Shown here piece after piece: positions 1 through 11,220 of a DNA stretch of 64,000 bases. Position 1 is the stretch's first letter. Each line of letters begins with the position of its first letter. A program made the translations under genes and the position numbers. The stretch comes from Liolophura sinensis (lineage: Eukaryota; Mollusca; Polyplacophora; Chitonida; Chitonidae). The notes below the pieces were generated by a model. It saw only the letters and a program-made list of their open reading frames with translations. It was not told the origin of the DNA and did not search any database. The stretch covers positions 24,749,127 to 24,813,126 of the forward strand of contig NC_088297.1 in assembly GCF_032854445.1 (NCBI RefSeq), given 5' to 3'.

Positions 1-55
1 CAACAAAATCCCTTCATAACCTTTCATCTGAAGTCGTTGACAAAATCGGAGACAA

Positions 56-425
56 ACAAACAAACAGGCATGCAGACAGATAGGCATGCAGGCAGACAGA
101 CATGCAGGCAGAGCGGCATACGGAGAGACAGACAGGCATACAGGCATACAGGCATACAGACATACAGGCATACAAGCTTAGAGACAGACAGACAGACAAG
201 CACACTTACAGAGAGACAGGCATACAGACAGACAAGTATACAGACAGACATGCAGACAGAGAGGCATACAGAGAGACAGACAGGTATAGAGGCATATAGG
301 CATACAGACATACAAGCTTACAGACAGACAGACAAGCACACGGACAGACAGACAGGCATACAGACAAGCATACAGGCATGCAGAGAGACAAGCATACGGA
401 CATACACGCAGACTCACAGCAGATA
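56..425. repeat. Degenerate tetranucleotide tract (CAGA/TACA/GGCA)
   Basis: About 370 bases built from four-base steps such as caga, taca and ggca, with no fixed higher period. Open frames on both strands (poly Arg/Gln/Thr on plus, Cys/Leu/Val on minus) are by-products of the low complexity. I see no gene. Confidence 0.9.
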
Positions 426-1130
426 GACAGAAATAAAGCAGTCAAATAAACCCATCACTCCGCAATCTCCCAGGCAAACGCAAATATGCAGTTCGCCCGT
501 GATGCTAACGGAAAGCTAATTGCTAACTTTTGTTACTTTTGACTCCAGATCAAAATGCGGTTGGTACATGCAACAGTCGTGGCACAACTGAGAAGTCTGT
601 ATGTTTGTTTGCCTCATCCAAAGAATTTCCTTACTTCAGCCGGTTTGAATTCCAAGTGAGTATTGTATTATTTAGCTATACAATACTGTTCTACATAATA
701 ATGTAAAATCCGGATACACGCTATAGCGAGAGCTGGATTCGAACATGAGCTTTGTGATCATGTAACACGGACTCCATCGGAAAACCATCGGTTCTGGATT
801 GTGTTATACAGAATTCCTGCTTCTGAAATTAGTGAACCAGGCAAAACATGTGAGAAACTTTCTCCTCCCTCTTAAATAGAATACCAGACTTAAACGGAAA
901 TGACGTCATCGATGAACATAATTGAAACTCGCATCCTCAGTTCGGACTCTCCCTCCTAAGTTAATTACACGTGTGAACTAAAGCAGGCTATGTAATGTTC
1001 GAACTGACCGTTGGGATAAGATATATTTACGCCCAAGAAGAAAACTGAGAAGCTTTTCGGTGCTTTTATATATTATGCCACATAACTCCATATTAAGAAA
1101 TCACAACCAAATGTTTCACGTGTCCTTTAA
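426..1130. other. Unassigned non-coding stretch
   Basis: No long frame, no recognisable domain and no repeat structure seen. Composition is AT-rich, like the other quiet stretches of the window. Confidence 0.6.
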
Positions 1131-1407
1131 CATTTATTTATTTATTTATTTGACGTGTTTTACGCCGTACTCAAGAATATTTCACTTATACGACGGCGGC
1201 CAGCATTGTAGTGGGCGGAAACCGGGCAGAGCCCGGAGAAAACCCACAACCATTCGCAGGTTACTGGCTGACCTTCCCACGTAAGGCAAGAGAGGCAGCC
1301 AGCATGAGTTGGATTCGAAGTCACAGCGACCGCATTGGTAAGGGGCTCCTAGGTCATTACGCTGCCCTAGCGCGCTAACCAACTGAGCCACGGACCCCTC
1401 CCCCGTA
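1131..1407 (-). mobile_element. tRNA-headed SINE, family A (complete copy)
   Basis: On the minus strand this reads as a tRNA-like head (gtggctcagttggttagcgc region, then a box-B-like gttcgaa/gttcaag segment), a conserved body, and a tail ending in gtacggcgtaaaac and a tttatt run. It lies between a near-perfect duplication, cctttaacat at 1124-1133 and cctttaatat at 1409-1418, which fits a target-site duplication. About 20 whole or partial relatives occur in the window. I use the local name family A; matching it to a named family needs a repeat library. Confidence 0.88.
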
Positions 1408-1540
1408 CCCTTTAATATCATTTGACTGTACACATATTATTATTGGGTATTTAATAAACATAATTTCCATGCTGACACACACAGTCTGACGCCGTTATAA
1501 ATAAGCAATTGCTAATTATAAAATGTCATTTAATTAGATT

Positions 1541-1811
1541 TGTTTATTTATTTGATTGGTGTTTTACGCCGTACTAAAGAATATTTCGCTTATACGGTGG
1601 TGGGAGGAAACTTGGCACAACCCGGTGGAAACCCACGACCATCCGCAGGTTGCTGTCAGATCTTCCAACGTAAGGCTGGAGAGGGAGGCAAGCATGAGCT
1701 GGACTCGAACTGACAGCGACCGCCTTTTTAAGAGGCTCCTGGGTCAAACACGCTGCGCTAGCGCGCTAACCAACTCAGCCACGGAGCCCACCCCCACCCC
1801 CCCCCCCCCCC
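1541..1811 (-). mobile_element. SINE family A (complete copy with poly-C edge)
   Basis: Same body as the 1.1 kb copy, minus orientation, ending at its head in gccacggagccc followed by about 20 C residues. A perfect 12-bp duplication, catttaattaga, flanks it at 1527-1538 and 1812-1823, so the poly-C run arrived with or grew inside the insertion. Confidence 0.9.
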
Positions 1812-1823
1812 CATTTAATTAGA

Positions 1824-2344
1824 CGAAATACGCTTACCCTCAAGTTAATAACTTTAACATTAATTTTTTTTGTCCCCTGGAGCTCTTCACCGAAATGTTC
1901 AGATGGGTAAGTTTATAGTTTTATTGCAGTCGGGGTTAAATATGAAAAAAAAAAACAGCCAACAGAAAAACAAAATAACATGGTAAAGTTTCAGGAAGTT
2001 AATTTGCCACCGGTTAAAACTATATTTGATCTAAACTTAATTATTAATAACTAAAATATGAGATGTCAGAAATATGCCTCATCGGGTTATGTCGTGAATT
2101 GCCGAAATTTACCTCCACGGAACCCATGAAAATATATCTTTTAAATTCTACTTAAATTGCCAAGGAAGGCACCCTGCGGTGTACAGTAGGCTTACTACAG
2201 TGATCAAGAAACTATCGCAGTGTTAAGATGGACTTAATCCTTAATTCAAAACAGTTTACTGATCTAGTACTGTGACTTATTCCAGGGACTTTTTACTTTA
2301 ATATTTTTATATTAATATGCCTTAGAACACTGAAAATTAGGATA
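1824..2344. other. Unassigned AT-rich stretch
   Basis: No open frame of interest and no repeat family recognised. It leads directly into the GC-rich 49-bp array, with an abrupt change of base composition near 2345. Confidence 0.55.
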
Positions 2345-3607
2345 AGGGAGCGGGTCAGTGTACCGGTGCGGGGCAATGGCCCACGCCAATGCGGTCGCGG
2401 GGTTCAGTGTACCGGCCCGGCTCTATGGCCAACACCAATGTGCGGGGTTCAATGTACCGGCGCGGCGCAATGGCCCACACTAATGTGGTCGCGGGGCTCA
2501 GAGTACCAGCGCGGGACAATGGCCCACACCAATGGCGGTCGCGGGGGTCAGTGTACCAGCGCGGGGCAATGGCCCACACCAATGCGGTCGCAGGGGTCAG
2601 TGTACGAGCGCGTGGCTATGGCCCACATCAATGCGGTCGCACGGGTCAATGTACCAGCGCGGCGCAATGGCCAACACCAATGTGCGGGGTTCAATGTACC
2701 GCCGCGGCGCACTGGCCCACACCAATGCGGTCGCGGAGTTCAGTGTACTAGCGCGGCGCAAAATGGTCCACACCAATGCGGTCGCGGGGTTCAGTGTACC
2801 AGTTCGGCGTAATGGCTTACACCAATGCGGTCGCAGGGGTCAGGGTACTAGCGCGGCGCAATGGCCCACAGCAATACAGTTGCGGGGTTCAGTGTACCAG
2901 CGCGGCGCTATGGCCAACACCAATGCGGTCGCAGGGTTCAGTGTACCAGCGCGGCGCAATGGACCACACCAATGTGCGGGGTTCAATATACCGGCGCGGC
3001 TCTATGGCCAACACCAATGTGCGGGGTTCAATGTACCGGCGCGGCGCAATGGCCCACACTAATGTGGTCGCGGGGCTCAGTGTACCAGCGCGGGGCAATG
3101 GCCCGCACCAATGCGGTCGCAGGGGTCAGTGTACGAGCGCGTGGCTATGGCCCACATCAATGCGGTCGCACGGGTCAATGTACCAGCGCGGCGCAATGGC
3201 CAACATCAATGTGCGGGGTTCAATGTACCGCCGCGGAGCACTGGCCCACACCAATGCGGTCGCGGAGTTCAGTGTACTAGCGCGGCGCAAAATGGCCCAC
3301 ACCAATGCGGTCGCGGGGTTCAGTGTACCAGTTCGGCGTAATGGCTTACACCAATGCGGTCGCAGGGGTCAGGGTACTAGCGCGGCGCAATGGCCCACAG
3401 CAATACAGTTGCGGGGTTCAGTGTACCAGCGCGGCGCTATGGCCAACACCAATGCGGTCGCAGGGTTCAGTGTACCAGCGCGGCGCAATGGACCACACCA
3501 ATGTGCGGGGTTCAATATACCGGCGCGGCACAATAGCCCACACCAATGCGGTCGCAGGGTTCAGTGTACCAGCGCGGCGCAATGGCCCACAACAATGCAG
3601 TCGCTGT
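2345..3607 (+). repeat. 49-bp tandem array derived from the SINE-A tRNA-like head
   Basis: About 25 GC-rich units of roughly 49 bp (some about 45). The unit contains caccaatgcggtcgc followed by gggttca, and agcgcggcgcaatggccca. The same strings, in the same order, occur in the SINE-A head (agcgcagcg-taatgaccca, then caccaatgcggtcgc-tgtgagttca), with about 9 bp missing between them. The right end of the array runs without a break into the rest of a SINE-A body. A higher-order repeat of 530-580 bp is also visible: the variant agttcggcgtaatgg occurs at 2801 and 3330. Overlapping open frames here reflect CpG-rich low-stop sequence and are not genes. Confidence 0.88.
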
Positions 3608-3745
3608 GAGTTCTTCTCCGGCCACACGGAGGGTCGTGGATTTCCTTCGGCTTTGCTCGGTTTCCTCCCACCATAATGCTGGCTGCCGGCTTTTAAGTGA
3701 AATATTCTTGAATACGGCCTAAAACACCAATCAAATTAAAAAACA
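3580..3745 (+). mobile_element. SINE-A body and tail completing the array's parent copy
   Basis: From caatgcagtcgctgtgagtt onward the sequence leaves the array and continues as a normal SINE-A: ctccggcc, ggtcgtgga, ggtttcctcccaccataatg, ccggcttttaagtgaaata, and a tail like aaaacaccaatcaaat. Its 5' head is represented only by the array units, which supports the array having grown inside this copy. Confidence 0.85.
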
Positions 3746-4895
3746 AATAGTCAGGTACAGGCCTACCTAGCGAGATGTGTTGTTTTTCTTCACACTCTGT
3801 CTGGAATTCTCAACTGTAAACCTGACCGCTGTAACGTTTTCTCAAATATGACGACAATGCTCAACGACATTTGCGCGAATGAAGTACATGAATGATAACA
3901 CACGCATATAAAGGCCTGAGGTTTTCAATTTTTGTTAGTTTTTGTTACAGATTAATGTCGCTTTCAGCACAGTTTGGGGTCATATCCTGACAGTGTTGTG
4001 GTGTATTTTAATCTGGTGCCCCTCCCAGCCACTGTGTACTCATACACAAATAACGAACCAGTCATTAGAATGGTTTGACCAGGATTTTGGGTCTCCGCGC
4101 ATGTGAAGATTTGGGTAAAATGGGGCGTTTATAATGCTTTTTATTATTTTGTACTGAAATACAAAATCGTTTCTTTGTTTCCCTCCGATTGTGACTTCCG
4201 GTATTTGGGTCACACGTCACTGTGTGTTATTTCTCCTGACTTTTCAGAGCACGTAGCGCAGTGCTCAGAGAATGTGGGAGCGGACGAGTCATTATCTGTA
4301 TCGACACGCCCTCTACACGTCTCGCTCTGATGACCCCAAGTCTCGCGCGAAAAAGCTGTGACTCTCTGTCATCTATGACAGGTATTCGACTGCTTTGCAG
4401 CCCGCCATAATAATAATAAATAACAGATAAAATCTACACTCCAGGAGTGATGATATGCCTCGGGTGAATATTTACAAAAAAATATACATTCTCCCTTCTC
4501 CCAAACAAATCTCTCTTCCCACTCCCCAAAAATGAAAAACGAAACGGATAGGTTCCCGAACCATATCAAAACTTAACCTGAGAGAGGGGCGAACTGCACA
4601 GGTTAACGCCCTCCTAACCACGGATGCTCTCGTCGACGCCCACCCCCTGGATTCACATGGATTCTGCACAAAGTGCACACAAAAGTAACCTTAGTCTAGA
4701 TCTGAATTGTAGAGGATAAATAAATAAAAGGAAACACAGAGAGGTCAATGACCTATATATTGGTGAGTTCTTTTTTCGCATCTCAGTGATATTGTTCCCC
4801 TTCCAAATAAACATAAAAAGTAGCCTGTGCTAAGAATTTTAATTAAATTTTCTCTTGTTGACCTCCAAAGTGTTAAATATAGACCTACACATCAC
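3746..4895. other. Unassigned stretch
   Basis: Short frames on both strands with no domain I recognise and no repeat structure. Nothing supports a gene. Confidence 0.5.
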
Positions 4896-5160
4896 AAGGG
4901 CTAGTGGTTAGCAATTGCGTGCTAATCTATTACACTAGCCAGGAGCCTCTCATCAATACAGTCGGTGCAAGTTCAAGTCCGGTTCATGCTGGCTTCTTCT
5001 CCAGTCGTACTTCGTACAGTCTTCAGCAACCTGCGCATGGTCGGGAGTTTCCCCTCGGACTATGCCCGGTTTCCCCTCACCATAACACAGGTTGCCGTCG
5101 TATACGTGAAATATCCTTGACTACGGCATAAAATACCAATCAAATAAATAAATGAATAAG
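4896..5160 (+). mobile_element. SINE family A (diverged, near complete)
   Basis: Head ctagtggttagc..., box-B-like gttcaagtccggttc, body tgcccggtttcccctcacc, tail gaaatatccttgactacggc and aataaataaat. It is more diverged than the 1.5 kb copy. No clean target-site duplication seen. Confidence 0.85.
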
Positions 5161-5254
5161 AAAACAATGCAGGTGGATCGGGCACCGATTCAAAAAAAAA
5201 CATTTCTGGTTTAAGTCAAAATTTGAAAAACTTCCAGTGACGTAAACTAAGAAT

Positions 5255-5458
5255 TTATTTATTTATTTATTTGATTGGTGTTTTGCGCCGTACTCAAGAA
5301 TATTTCACTTATACGACGGCGGCAAGCAAAATGGTGGGAGGAAACCGGGCAAGGCACGGGAAAAACCTAGCACCATCCGCAGGTTGCTGCAGACCTTCTC
5401 ACGTATGGCCGGGGAGGGAGCCAGGGAGGGAGGGACTTGAACTGACAGCGAGGTCCCA
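5255..5458 (-). mobile_element. SINE family A (5'-truncated) with target-site duplication
   Basis: The tail (tttatttatttgattggtg) and body are intact; the tRNA-like head is missing beyond the cagcgag position. A perfect 11-bp duplication, aaactaagaat, occurs at 5244-5254 and 5459-5469, so the copy was already 5'-truncated when it inserted. Confidence 0.9.
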
Positions 5459-5469
5459 AAACTAAGAAT

Positions 5470-5744
5470 CATACAGAGTTTTTAAATTTAGACTTAAGAC
5501 AGAAAGAGCTTTGCGGAATCGGCCCCTGTACAAATTAAATACCAGAATGATTAGATAGGGAGATATATTACAATCCGATTACGCGATATATATTTCGCAA
5601 TCAGAAACAGGAAGTTTTTGTTGTTGATGGTTTTTTTCTTTGTTTTTTTTTTGTTGTTTTTTTTTTGTTGTTGTTGTTGTTGTTTTTTTGTTGTTGTTGT
5701 TTTTGAGTAATTAAGTTATTATTATTATTTGTGCAAGTTAGGAA
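5470..5744. other. Unassigned stretch with T/TTG runs
   Basis: Includes a simple T-rich and TTG-repeat tract at about 5608-5705. The words cggaatcggcccctgt near 5514 resemble the arms of the inverted repeat at 29921-29980. No gene seen. Confidence 0.6.
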
Positions 5745-5930
5745 GGACATTAGATTACTTCAGGTGTAACCTCCGGAAAGGGACATGTAGGTAAGGAATT
5801 TAGATGACTTCAGGTGTGACGGCCGGAAAGGGACATATAAGCATGGAATAAAGATCACTTCAGGGGTGACGGCCGGAAAGGGACATGTAGGGAAGGAATT
5901 TACATCACCTCAGGTGTGACATCCTGGTGT
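5745..5930 (+). repeat. 57-bp tandem repeat, about three units
   Basis: Three successive units share ggccggaaagggacat, aaggaattta and acttcaggtgtgac at a spacing of about 57 bp. Unit-to-unit differences are moderate, so this is not a recent duplication. Confidence 0.8.
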
Positions 5931-6061
5931 TTTTGTGTCTGTACCAGAAGGACGGTATGGCGTACACCTGCTAAGCCGGAGCTGTGGAGGTTCTTAACAC
6001 AAACAGAAAAATGATCTTTTTTATTTTCGTCTATAAACCAGTCATTAAAGGTGCTCGAGGC

Positions 6062-6187
6062 ATCCTGGGAACATAAAGTGGTCGCTGACGCTCACGTCGC
6101 CATTTGGGCAACCTTGGGTTCGCTGGGAACATAAAGTGACCGCTGACGCTCACGTCGCCATTTGGGCAACCTTGGGTTCGCTGAACA
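6062..6187 (+). repeat. 63-bp direct duplication, two units
   Basis: The segment gggaacataaagtg...cgctgacgctcacgtcgcc...aaccttgggttcgctg occurs twice in succession with one or two differences, at about 6067 and 6130. This is a young two-copy duplication. The minus-strand open frame across it is probably incidental. Confidence 0.85.
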
Positions 6188-6469
6188 CCACTGACCCCAC
6201 GAGGCGACTTTGGACTTTTAATGACTTTAATCATTAAATTCGGCAGGGTCCTTTCTTTTATTTTAACTGAAATTTGTTGTACAAAAACTTACCCTGAATT
6301 TACGTTGCCAAGCAATGTTTTGACCTTCTTACATCAGAAAAATTATTTATTATTACACGAATTTCAAAGTCATTTGAAAGTTTGACTTAAGTTTAAGATT
6401 GCTTCGTTATTCCGGGGCCAAGTCTTCCATCAAAAATGGTGTACATATCTGTACTTCATACTTGGGAAT

Positions 6470-6597
6470 GTTCGTTAGGTCAATGGTTTTTGAAGGGCAT
6501 TCCCGTTTCCTCAAGCTCACCATAAAACTAACATCGTATAGGTGAAAACGTCTTGAGTATGGCATAAAACGACAATGAAATAAATAAATAAATCAAC
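6470..6597 (+). mobile_element. SINE family A tail fragment
   Basis: Diverged 3' half: cccgtttcctcaagctcacc, aactaacatcgtataggtga, gtcttgagtatggc, aaataaataaataaat. The head is absent. Confidence 0.65.
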
Positions 6598-7078
6598 TTT
6601 TCGCGATGGTTGTGTGCCTTCCTATAGCTGCAGAATGGCGGAAAATGAGTCCGCAGGTTTTGCTATGCTACAAAATATGACTTCACATGTACGCCTGGAA
6701 TCTAGACGTTAGATGTGTCGTCGTCTTTGTTATCGTTTTCATTTGTAAATGAGTCCATGAACTGGTTGGCTTTACATGCACCTTAGGCCTCAACTGGATT
6801 TGTTTTAGCCCAGGTATTATTTCTACCGGTCAAAAAAAGAGACATGTAGCGTGATGACCTACTTCCGTTCCACGAGATAACTACATCGCCAATATCCAAA
6901 ATGGCGGACGTTGAAACCGAGAAGATTTTTATTCGGGATTTTTTTAACGGTTTTCTAGATCAAGCATTACTTTATTATCTGCGTTCAGTTCCAGAGGTTT
7001 CCTAACCGGTTTGACGCACGTTCTGTCTGATATCACCGCGAAAACTGAATATAGACTTGACTCAACACCCACTCCGTC
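6598..7078. other. Unassigned stretch
   Basis: No domain or repeat recognised. It lies downstream, in the minus sense, of the possible membrane-protein exon that ends at 7079. Confidence 0.45.
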
Positions 7079-7489
7079 TTATAAAAAAGCAAGGTAATTA
7101 AGTAAGATAGAGGTGACTGTACAGACGTTTTTCTGCCATGATCTGAAATGTGTGTTTACCGATGATAGGGAACATGCAAACATCAGCAAAGCCACGTTCA
7201 GCATTTCTAGCATATGAAACAGCGAATTTCTACAGCATTTCTTACCCCCATGACATGCATGATATTGCTTAACTTCATACGGCGGCAACGCATGCAAGTC
7301 ACAAAATGATATGCAGCCCACGAAGATAAAGTACACCGTCCCAAACAACAAAAACAACAACAGCAATAAGGCTCTAACCATTGAGCTCTTCGCTAAAAAA
7401 ATAACCTTAATACGAGGCGTTTTGCAAGTTGTCAACATTTTTCTTTCGATCGGAATAATTGTTTGTCTCATGAATCTCATAAAACACAC
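7079..7489 (-). CDS. Possible coding exon or relic with membrane segments, unidentified
   Basis: An uninterrupted 136-codon frame, one of the few long frames here that is not repeat-driven. It starts at GTG in the track, so it is probably an internal or last exon and not a complete gene. Upstream on the coding strand is a pyrimidine-rich stretch (7490-7520) with AG dinucleotides near 7478 and 7471 that could serve as a splice acceptor. The product has a strongly hydrophobic stretch around residues 37-58 (LLLLLFLLFG), a Cys/His-rich loop at residues 63-87, and a second hydrophobic stretch at about 91-105 (MLEMLNVALLMFACS). The layout recalls the last two helices of a seven-helix receptor, but I do not see CWxP or NPxxY, so I assign no family. 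Confidence 0.25.
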   Translation of the reverse strand: MCFMRFMRQTIIPIERKMLTTCKTPRIKVIFLAKSSMVRALLLLLFLLFGTVYFIFVGCISFCDLHALPPYEVKQYHACHGGKKCCRNSLFHMLEMLNVALLMFACSLSSVNTHFRSWQKNVCTVTSILLNYLAFL

Positions 7490-7526
7490 GTTACAATAAA
7501 TAAGGGAAGAGAAGAACTATTTTGTT

Positions 7527-7556
7527 GCTGAGTGAGTGAGTGAGTGAGTGAGTGCT
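7527..7556. repeat. GAGT microsatellite, possible V-SINE tail
   Basis: gagtgagtgagtgagtgagt followed by gcttgggtggtt. The V-type SINE at 20183 ends, on this strand, in the same arrangement (gagtgagcgagtaagtgctt then tgggttt), so this may be the end of a decayed copy. Confidence 0.6.
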
Positions 7557-8559
7557 TGGGTGGTTGTTGAGGAGCTACTTTATCACGACCTGAACATTCA
7601 CAAATCAGGCACAACACAAACCAAGCATAACGTCTAGGTAAACCTACTTGTTATAGCCACACCAAACACTTAACTGCTGCTCTAAGGCTTTCCCCCTTCC
7701 CCTGGGGCTAGGCATTTTGTATAAGTATCACAACTTTTACGTCGTACTTGCCTACAGGCTTTTGCGATATACAAAAACGCTTCAGAGACCAGGGCATTAA
7801 ATATTAGACTTGATGTTTGTATATCTTGTTTAAATTTAACCTACAGCTAAGTTCCTCCACTGCCATTAAAAAGCTGAAAAACCTTCTATGCCACTCAGAG
7901 TACACCTTTTGATCCATATGGTCTTTCAAATTAATAATTCTTGAATGTGGCTTTGAAACGAATACAAACAAATTGTTTGTGTCTGGCACACGGCTTATGC
8001 CCTATACATTGTTGGATTTGACATCCATTGTTCCCTCCTCACATCAAAGCCCATAACTAGTGCTCAGGTTACATGCATTCCCAGGGTAAATGCAGGTGGA
8101 ATTATGTTAAGACTTGACGTTTAAATTATCCACTCTTTGTTTACCCAGGGGCTCAGGTGTGCTGACATACAGTATAAAACAAAGAAGAAAGAAAAACAAA
8201 AAGAGAGAATAGATTTGCGACGTTTTGTTTAAGTACGGAGGTTAGGAATAGTTAAGTATTACGTCGTAACGTAACGGTAATTATACGTCCGCGTAACGTT
8301 ATACATTCTTTGTTAAACGGACTCCACAACGTATCACGTACACGGTTTATTTACTTGTGTCTTTCAGGTGTAAAGCCAGTCTCGGTCTGCCCTAATGACT
8401 GGATAACACTTTAAAGAAAACTTTAAAAGTAATTTCTGCAATGGAATCTAGACTGCAGGATTGTGTTATCCTTTACTCTCACGGGATATGGGGAAATATA
8501 CATATTATTTTTTATACAACGGTGAAAAATCTTATTTTCCTATAGGTGCAAACTCACGG
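7557..8559. other. Unassigned stretch
   Basis: Short frames only and no domain recognised. A cluster of acgtaacg words at 8260-8300 is too short to call a repeat. Confidence 0.5.
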
Positions 8560-8812
8560 TTTTTTATTTATTTAGCGTTTTGTGACGTACTTAAGAATTT
8601 TTCACTTCTACGACTGTGGCCAGCACTATGGCGAGAGGAAACCGGGCAGAGCCCGGGAGAAGCCAATAACCATCCGCAGGTTGCTGCAAACATTCCCACG
8701 TACGGCCACAGAGGAAGCCAACATGAACTCGACTTGAACTCACAGCGATCGCGTTGGTGAGAAGCTCCTGGGTCATGTATTGCACCGCGCTAACACGCTC
8801 AGCACCACAATA
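8560..8812 (-). mobile_element. SINE family A (near complete)
   Basis: Tail tttttatttatttagcg, body gaggaaaccgggcagagccc, then ccatccgcaggttgctgc and cagcgatcgcgttggtgag, ending at the head near gctaacacgctcagc. Diverged at the tail (gtgacgtacttaagaattt). Confidence 0.85.
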
Positions 8813-8904
8813 CAATATACATATATTTGGCACTTTCGCATGAGCGATGCTTGTCTGTTTCATGGGTTTACAGGTGTAAAAGTGCAAATTTCAGAAAAAC
8901 GCAA

Positions 8905-9080
8905 AATTTTATTTATTTGTTTGATTGTTGCTTAACCCCAAACCCGCCAAGACTTTTTCACTTTTTCACTTATACGATAGTGATCAATTTTATTAAAAGT
9001 ACTTGTAATAAACCACTGGCGAGTTACTGGTGAACTCTCTCACCTGTGACTCCTGGGGCTGGAAATCAAGCGATCTCCCG
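8905..9080 (-). mobile_element. Diverged SINE-like fragment
   Basis: A tttatttatttgtttgattg tail, then cttaacccc and ttcacttatacgatagtg, which are the SINE-A tail words in the right order. The rest is too diverged to align by eye. Confidence 0.4.
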
Positions 9081-10430
9081 TGGAGTTCACATAAGCCCAC
9101 AAAATACACACCTGTCGACTACTTGCTGCCTTAATGACACCGCGGAACACTGAAAAACTACAGATCACTTTGCCCTAAAATTCGAAAACTTAACATTCTT
9201 GTGATTTGATGATTGCCCCTTAACCACTCGACCAGGGCCCGCTTTGCTATTCGTACGCAAAAAGGTGAACTGGCATTGACCTATATCAGCAGCTCCCCAT
9301 GATTATTCATACATGAGCTTCCTATCCACCAGCTGTGCTCTGTACATACATACATATATTAGTTTAAAGGGCGACTCCTCTGTGCTTTGTAACACTCAAC
9401 ACCACTTTGGCAAATACTGACCTAGGTCTGCCTTTTTTTTAATTGTTTTCTTTTTTTAACGATAAGACAAAAAAGTAGGTCACCGGTGTATACATTGCTA
9501 TAAAGAGTATTAATGTATTCGGTTAACTTTATTAGTTTTACTTGACCTTCATTTTTAAATGGTCAGAGTTACATGTTGTTGTTGTGTTGTTGTTGTTTTT
9601 TTTTGTTTTGTTTTTTTGTGTTTCGTTTTTTTGCTCGCCCACATCTATTTAACCTCTAGATGTTGGCGAGCAATTACAAAAAAAATTACAAATGATCGGA
9701 AAAATTAGCAGAAATAATATTTGTTTCATTAAACGCCCGAGGCACAAATGCAAAAAAGCGGAATAAGGGGGTTGTGGATTATCCCCTGAACGTATAAACA
9801 CAGTTGGTTTGCATACACAAAACCATGATATACCGTTATTCCTGTAATAAGCGGTGATATGCATAATGAAAGAATAGCTTACTCTGTGGTGTCAATACAC
9901 CAGATTTGCTGGTGTAAGCTATACCTACCAGGGCGTAGCTTTAAGGCCAATGGCAATACTGAAACTGATCGTATCATCAGATTCGTGTCGTGTTCCAGGG
10001 GATGATGCTGATTAGCTCCATGCTTGTGATGTTTAAATAATTTTCCAACCCTCATATGTAGATATTTGTTCGGGCTGTTACCATATGTACATACCATACT
10101 TACTTCCACCACCCCCCCACCCCCCACCCCACCATCCCCGCTCCACCCACACACCAAGCACTAACTGCGGGTCTAATATTGATCTGATCGGATACGTCAT
10201 AGTTGTAATACGATTTCCTCCACCCATAGAACTAACATAAAAGTGAGAAATTCCTGAGTATAGTGATGTTACACAAATAACAAATATTACACATGTTACA
10301 TGGAGTGTAACAGTTCAATTAATTCAGTCTACGACATCTTTACAAGTGATATTGTAAAAGCCTGAATTATGTAAGATTTATCATAGAATACTAGTAAGAT
10401 GAGTACTGCCAGTATGACTCCTATACATGT
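9081..10430. other. Unassigned stretch with simple tracts
   Basis: Contains a TTG/T-rich tract at about 9573-9633, a C-rich tract at about 10108-10155, and a faint SINE-A tail at 10211-10275 (ttcctccacccatagaac, then gtgagaaattcctgagta). Two minus-strand frames at 9649-9864 and 9879-10157 match nothing I know. Confidence 0.5.
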
Positions 10431-10820
10431 ACGTAGTTACATTGGTACTTACATGCATATAAAGTTACGATGGTAGTTACATGTACCTAACGTTAGGATG
10501 GTAGTTACATTACATAACGTTACTATGCTAGTTACATTACATAACGTTACCATGGTAGTTACAGACATGTAACGTTATGATGGTAGTTACATGCACATAA
10601 CGTTGCGATGGTAGTTACATTACATAGCGTTACTATGTTAGTTACATTACATAACGTTATGATGGTAGTTACAGGCACGTAACGTTATGATGGTAGTTAT
10701 ATGCACATAACGTTGCGATGGTAGTTACATTAAATAACGTTGCGATGGTAGTTACATTACACAACGTTACTATGGTAGATACATGTACGGAGCGCTACTA
10801 TGGTAGTTACATTAGGCTAC
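10431..10820 (+). repeat. 27-bp tandem array containing ataacgtta
   Basis: About 14 units of the form ataacgttacgatggtagttacatt(ac), period about 27 bp. Each unit carries the self-complementary word taacgtta. Units differ mainly at the base after cgtta and in the spacer (catgcac, cattac, caggcac). One outlying unit remains at 10891-10912 beyond a SINE-tail fragment. Confidence 0.88.
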
Positions 10821-10832
10821 GCAACGTTTCTC

Positions 10833-10892
10833 GCCACGATATGACTGGATGTGGTGTTAAGTCATAATCAATCATTCATTCATTCATTCACA
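10833..10892 (+). mobile_element. V-SINE 3' tail fragment
   Basis: cgatatgactggatg, gttaagtcataatcaat, then four cattcatt steps. This resembles the 3' ends of the V-type copies at 17003 and 32390 (catatgac..., gttaagcacgacgt...). Confidence 0.5.
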
Positions 10893-10959
10893 AGACGTTT
10901 CGATGGTAGTTACGTCACGATAGTCAACCCCGTTACACTAGGGTGTTTAGGAAGCCGGT

Positions 10960-11220
10960 GAGGTACTGTGATACATAATACAAACGATTACAACAGCGAC
11001 GAGAGTGTGATGTCTGGCACACAAACCTGTGAAATTCGGCCTCTTGTCAGTTTACCTAATTTAGGATTTTGTTCTAACAATTCATGTAATTGCTTAAGAA
11101 GTAATAACACAATGATCCTTAACATAATGGCTTAGCCAGAATTAGGAAACCAAAAAATGGGAATGCAGTGATCTTAATTACAATTTATTAGATGTCAGTG
11201 GTCTAGAATTGCTCAGTGCT
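10960..11220 (+). mobile_element. Single-monomer copy of the element that also carries the 81-bp and 58-bp arrays
   Basis: At 10991-11012 one monomer-like core is present (acaacagcgacgagagtgtga), matching the core of the 81-bp units (agagcagcgacgacagtgtga). It is followed by ggcctcttgt, ttctaacaattcatgtaa and tgcttaag, the same order as after the 81-bp array (ggcctcttgt, ttctaactattcatgtaa, tgcttaaa). Further right, gtgatcttaattacaattta and ttagatgt match gtgattttagctgcagttca and ttagacgt after the 58-bp array at 63670-63700. This copy therefore appears to hold the element with about one monomer. Confidence 0.65.

Noticed and set aside
37..426. 129-codon frame as a coding region
   Set aside because: Tetranucleotide low-complexity tract.
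2366..3676. Overlapping plus frames of 120-277 codons
   Set aside because: Stop-poor GC-rich tandem units derived from a SINE head, open in several frames.
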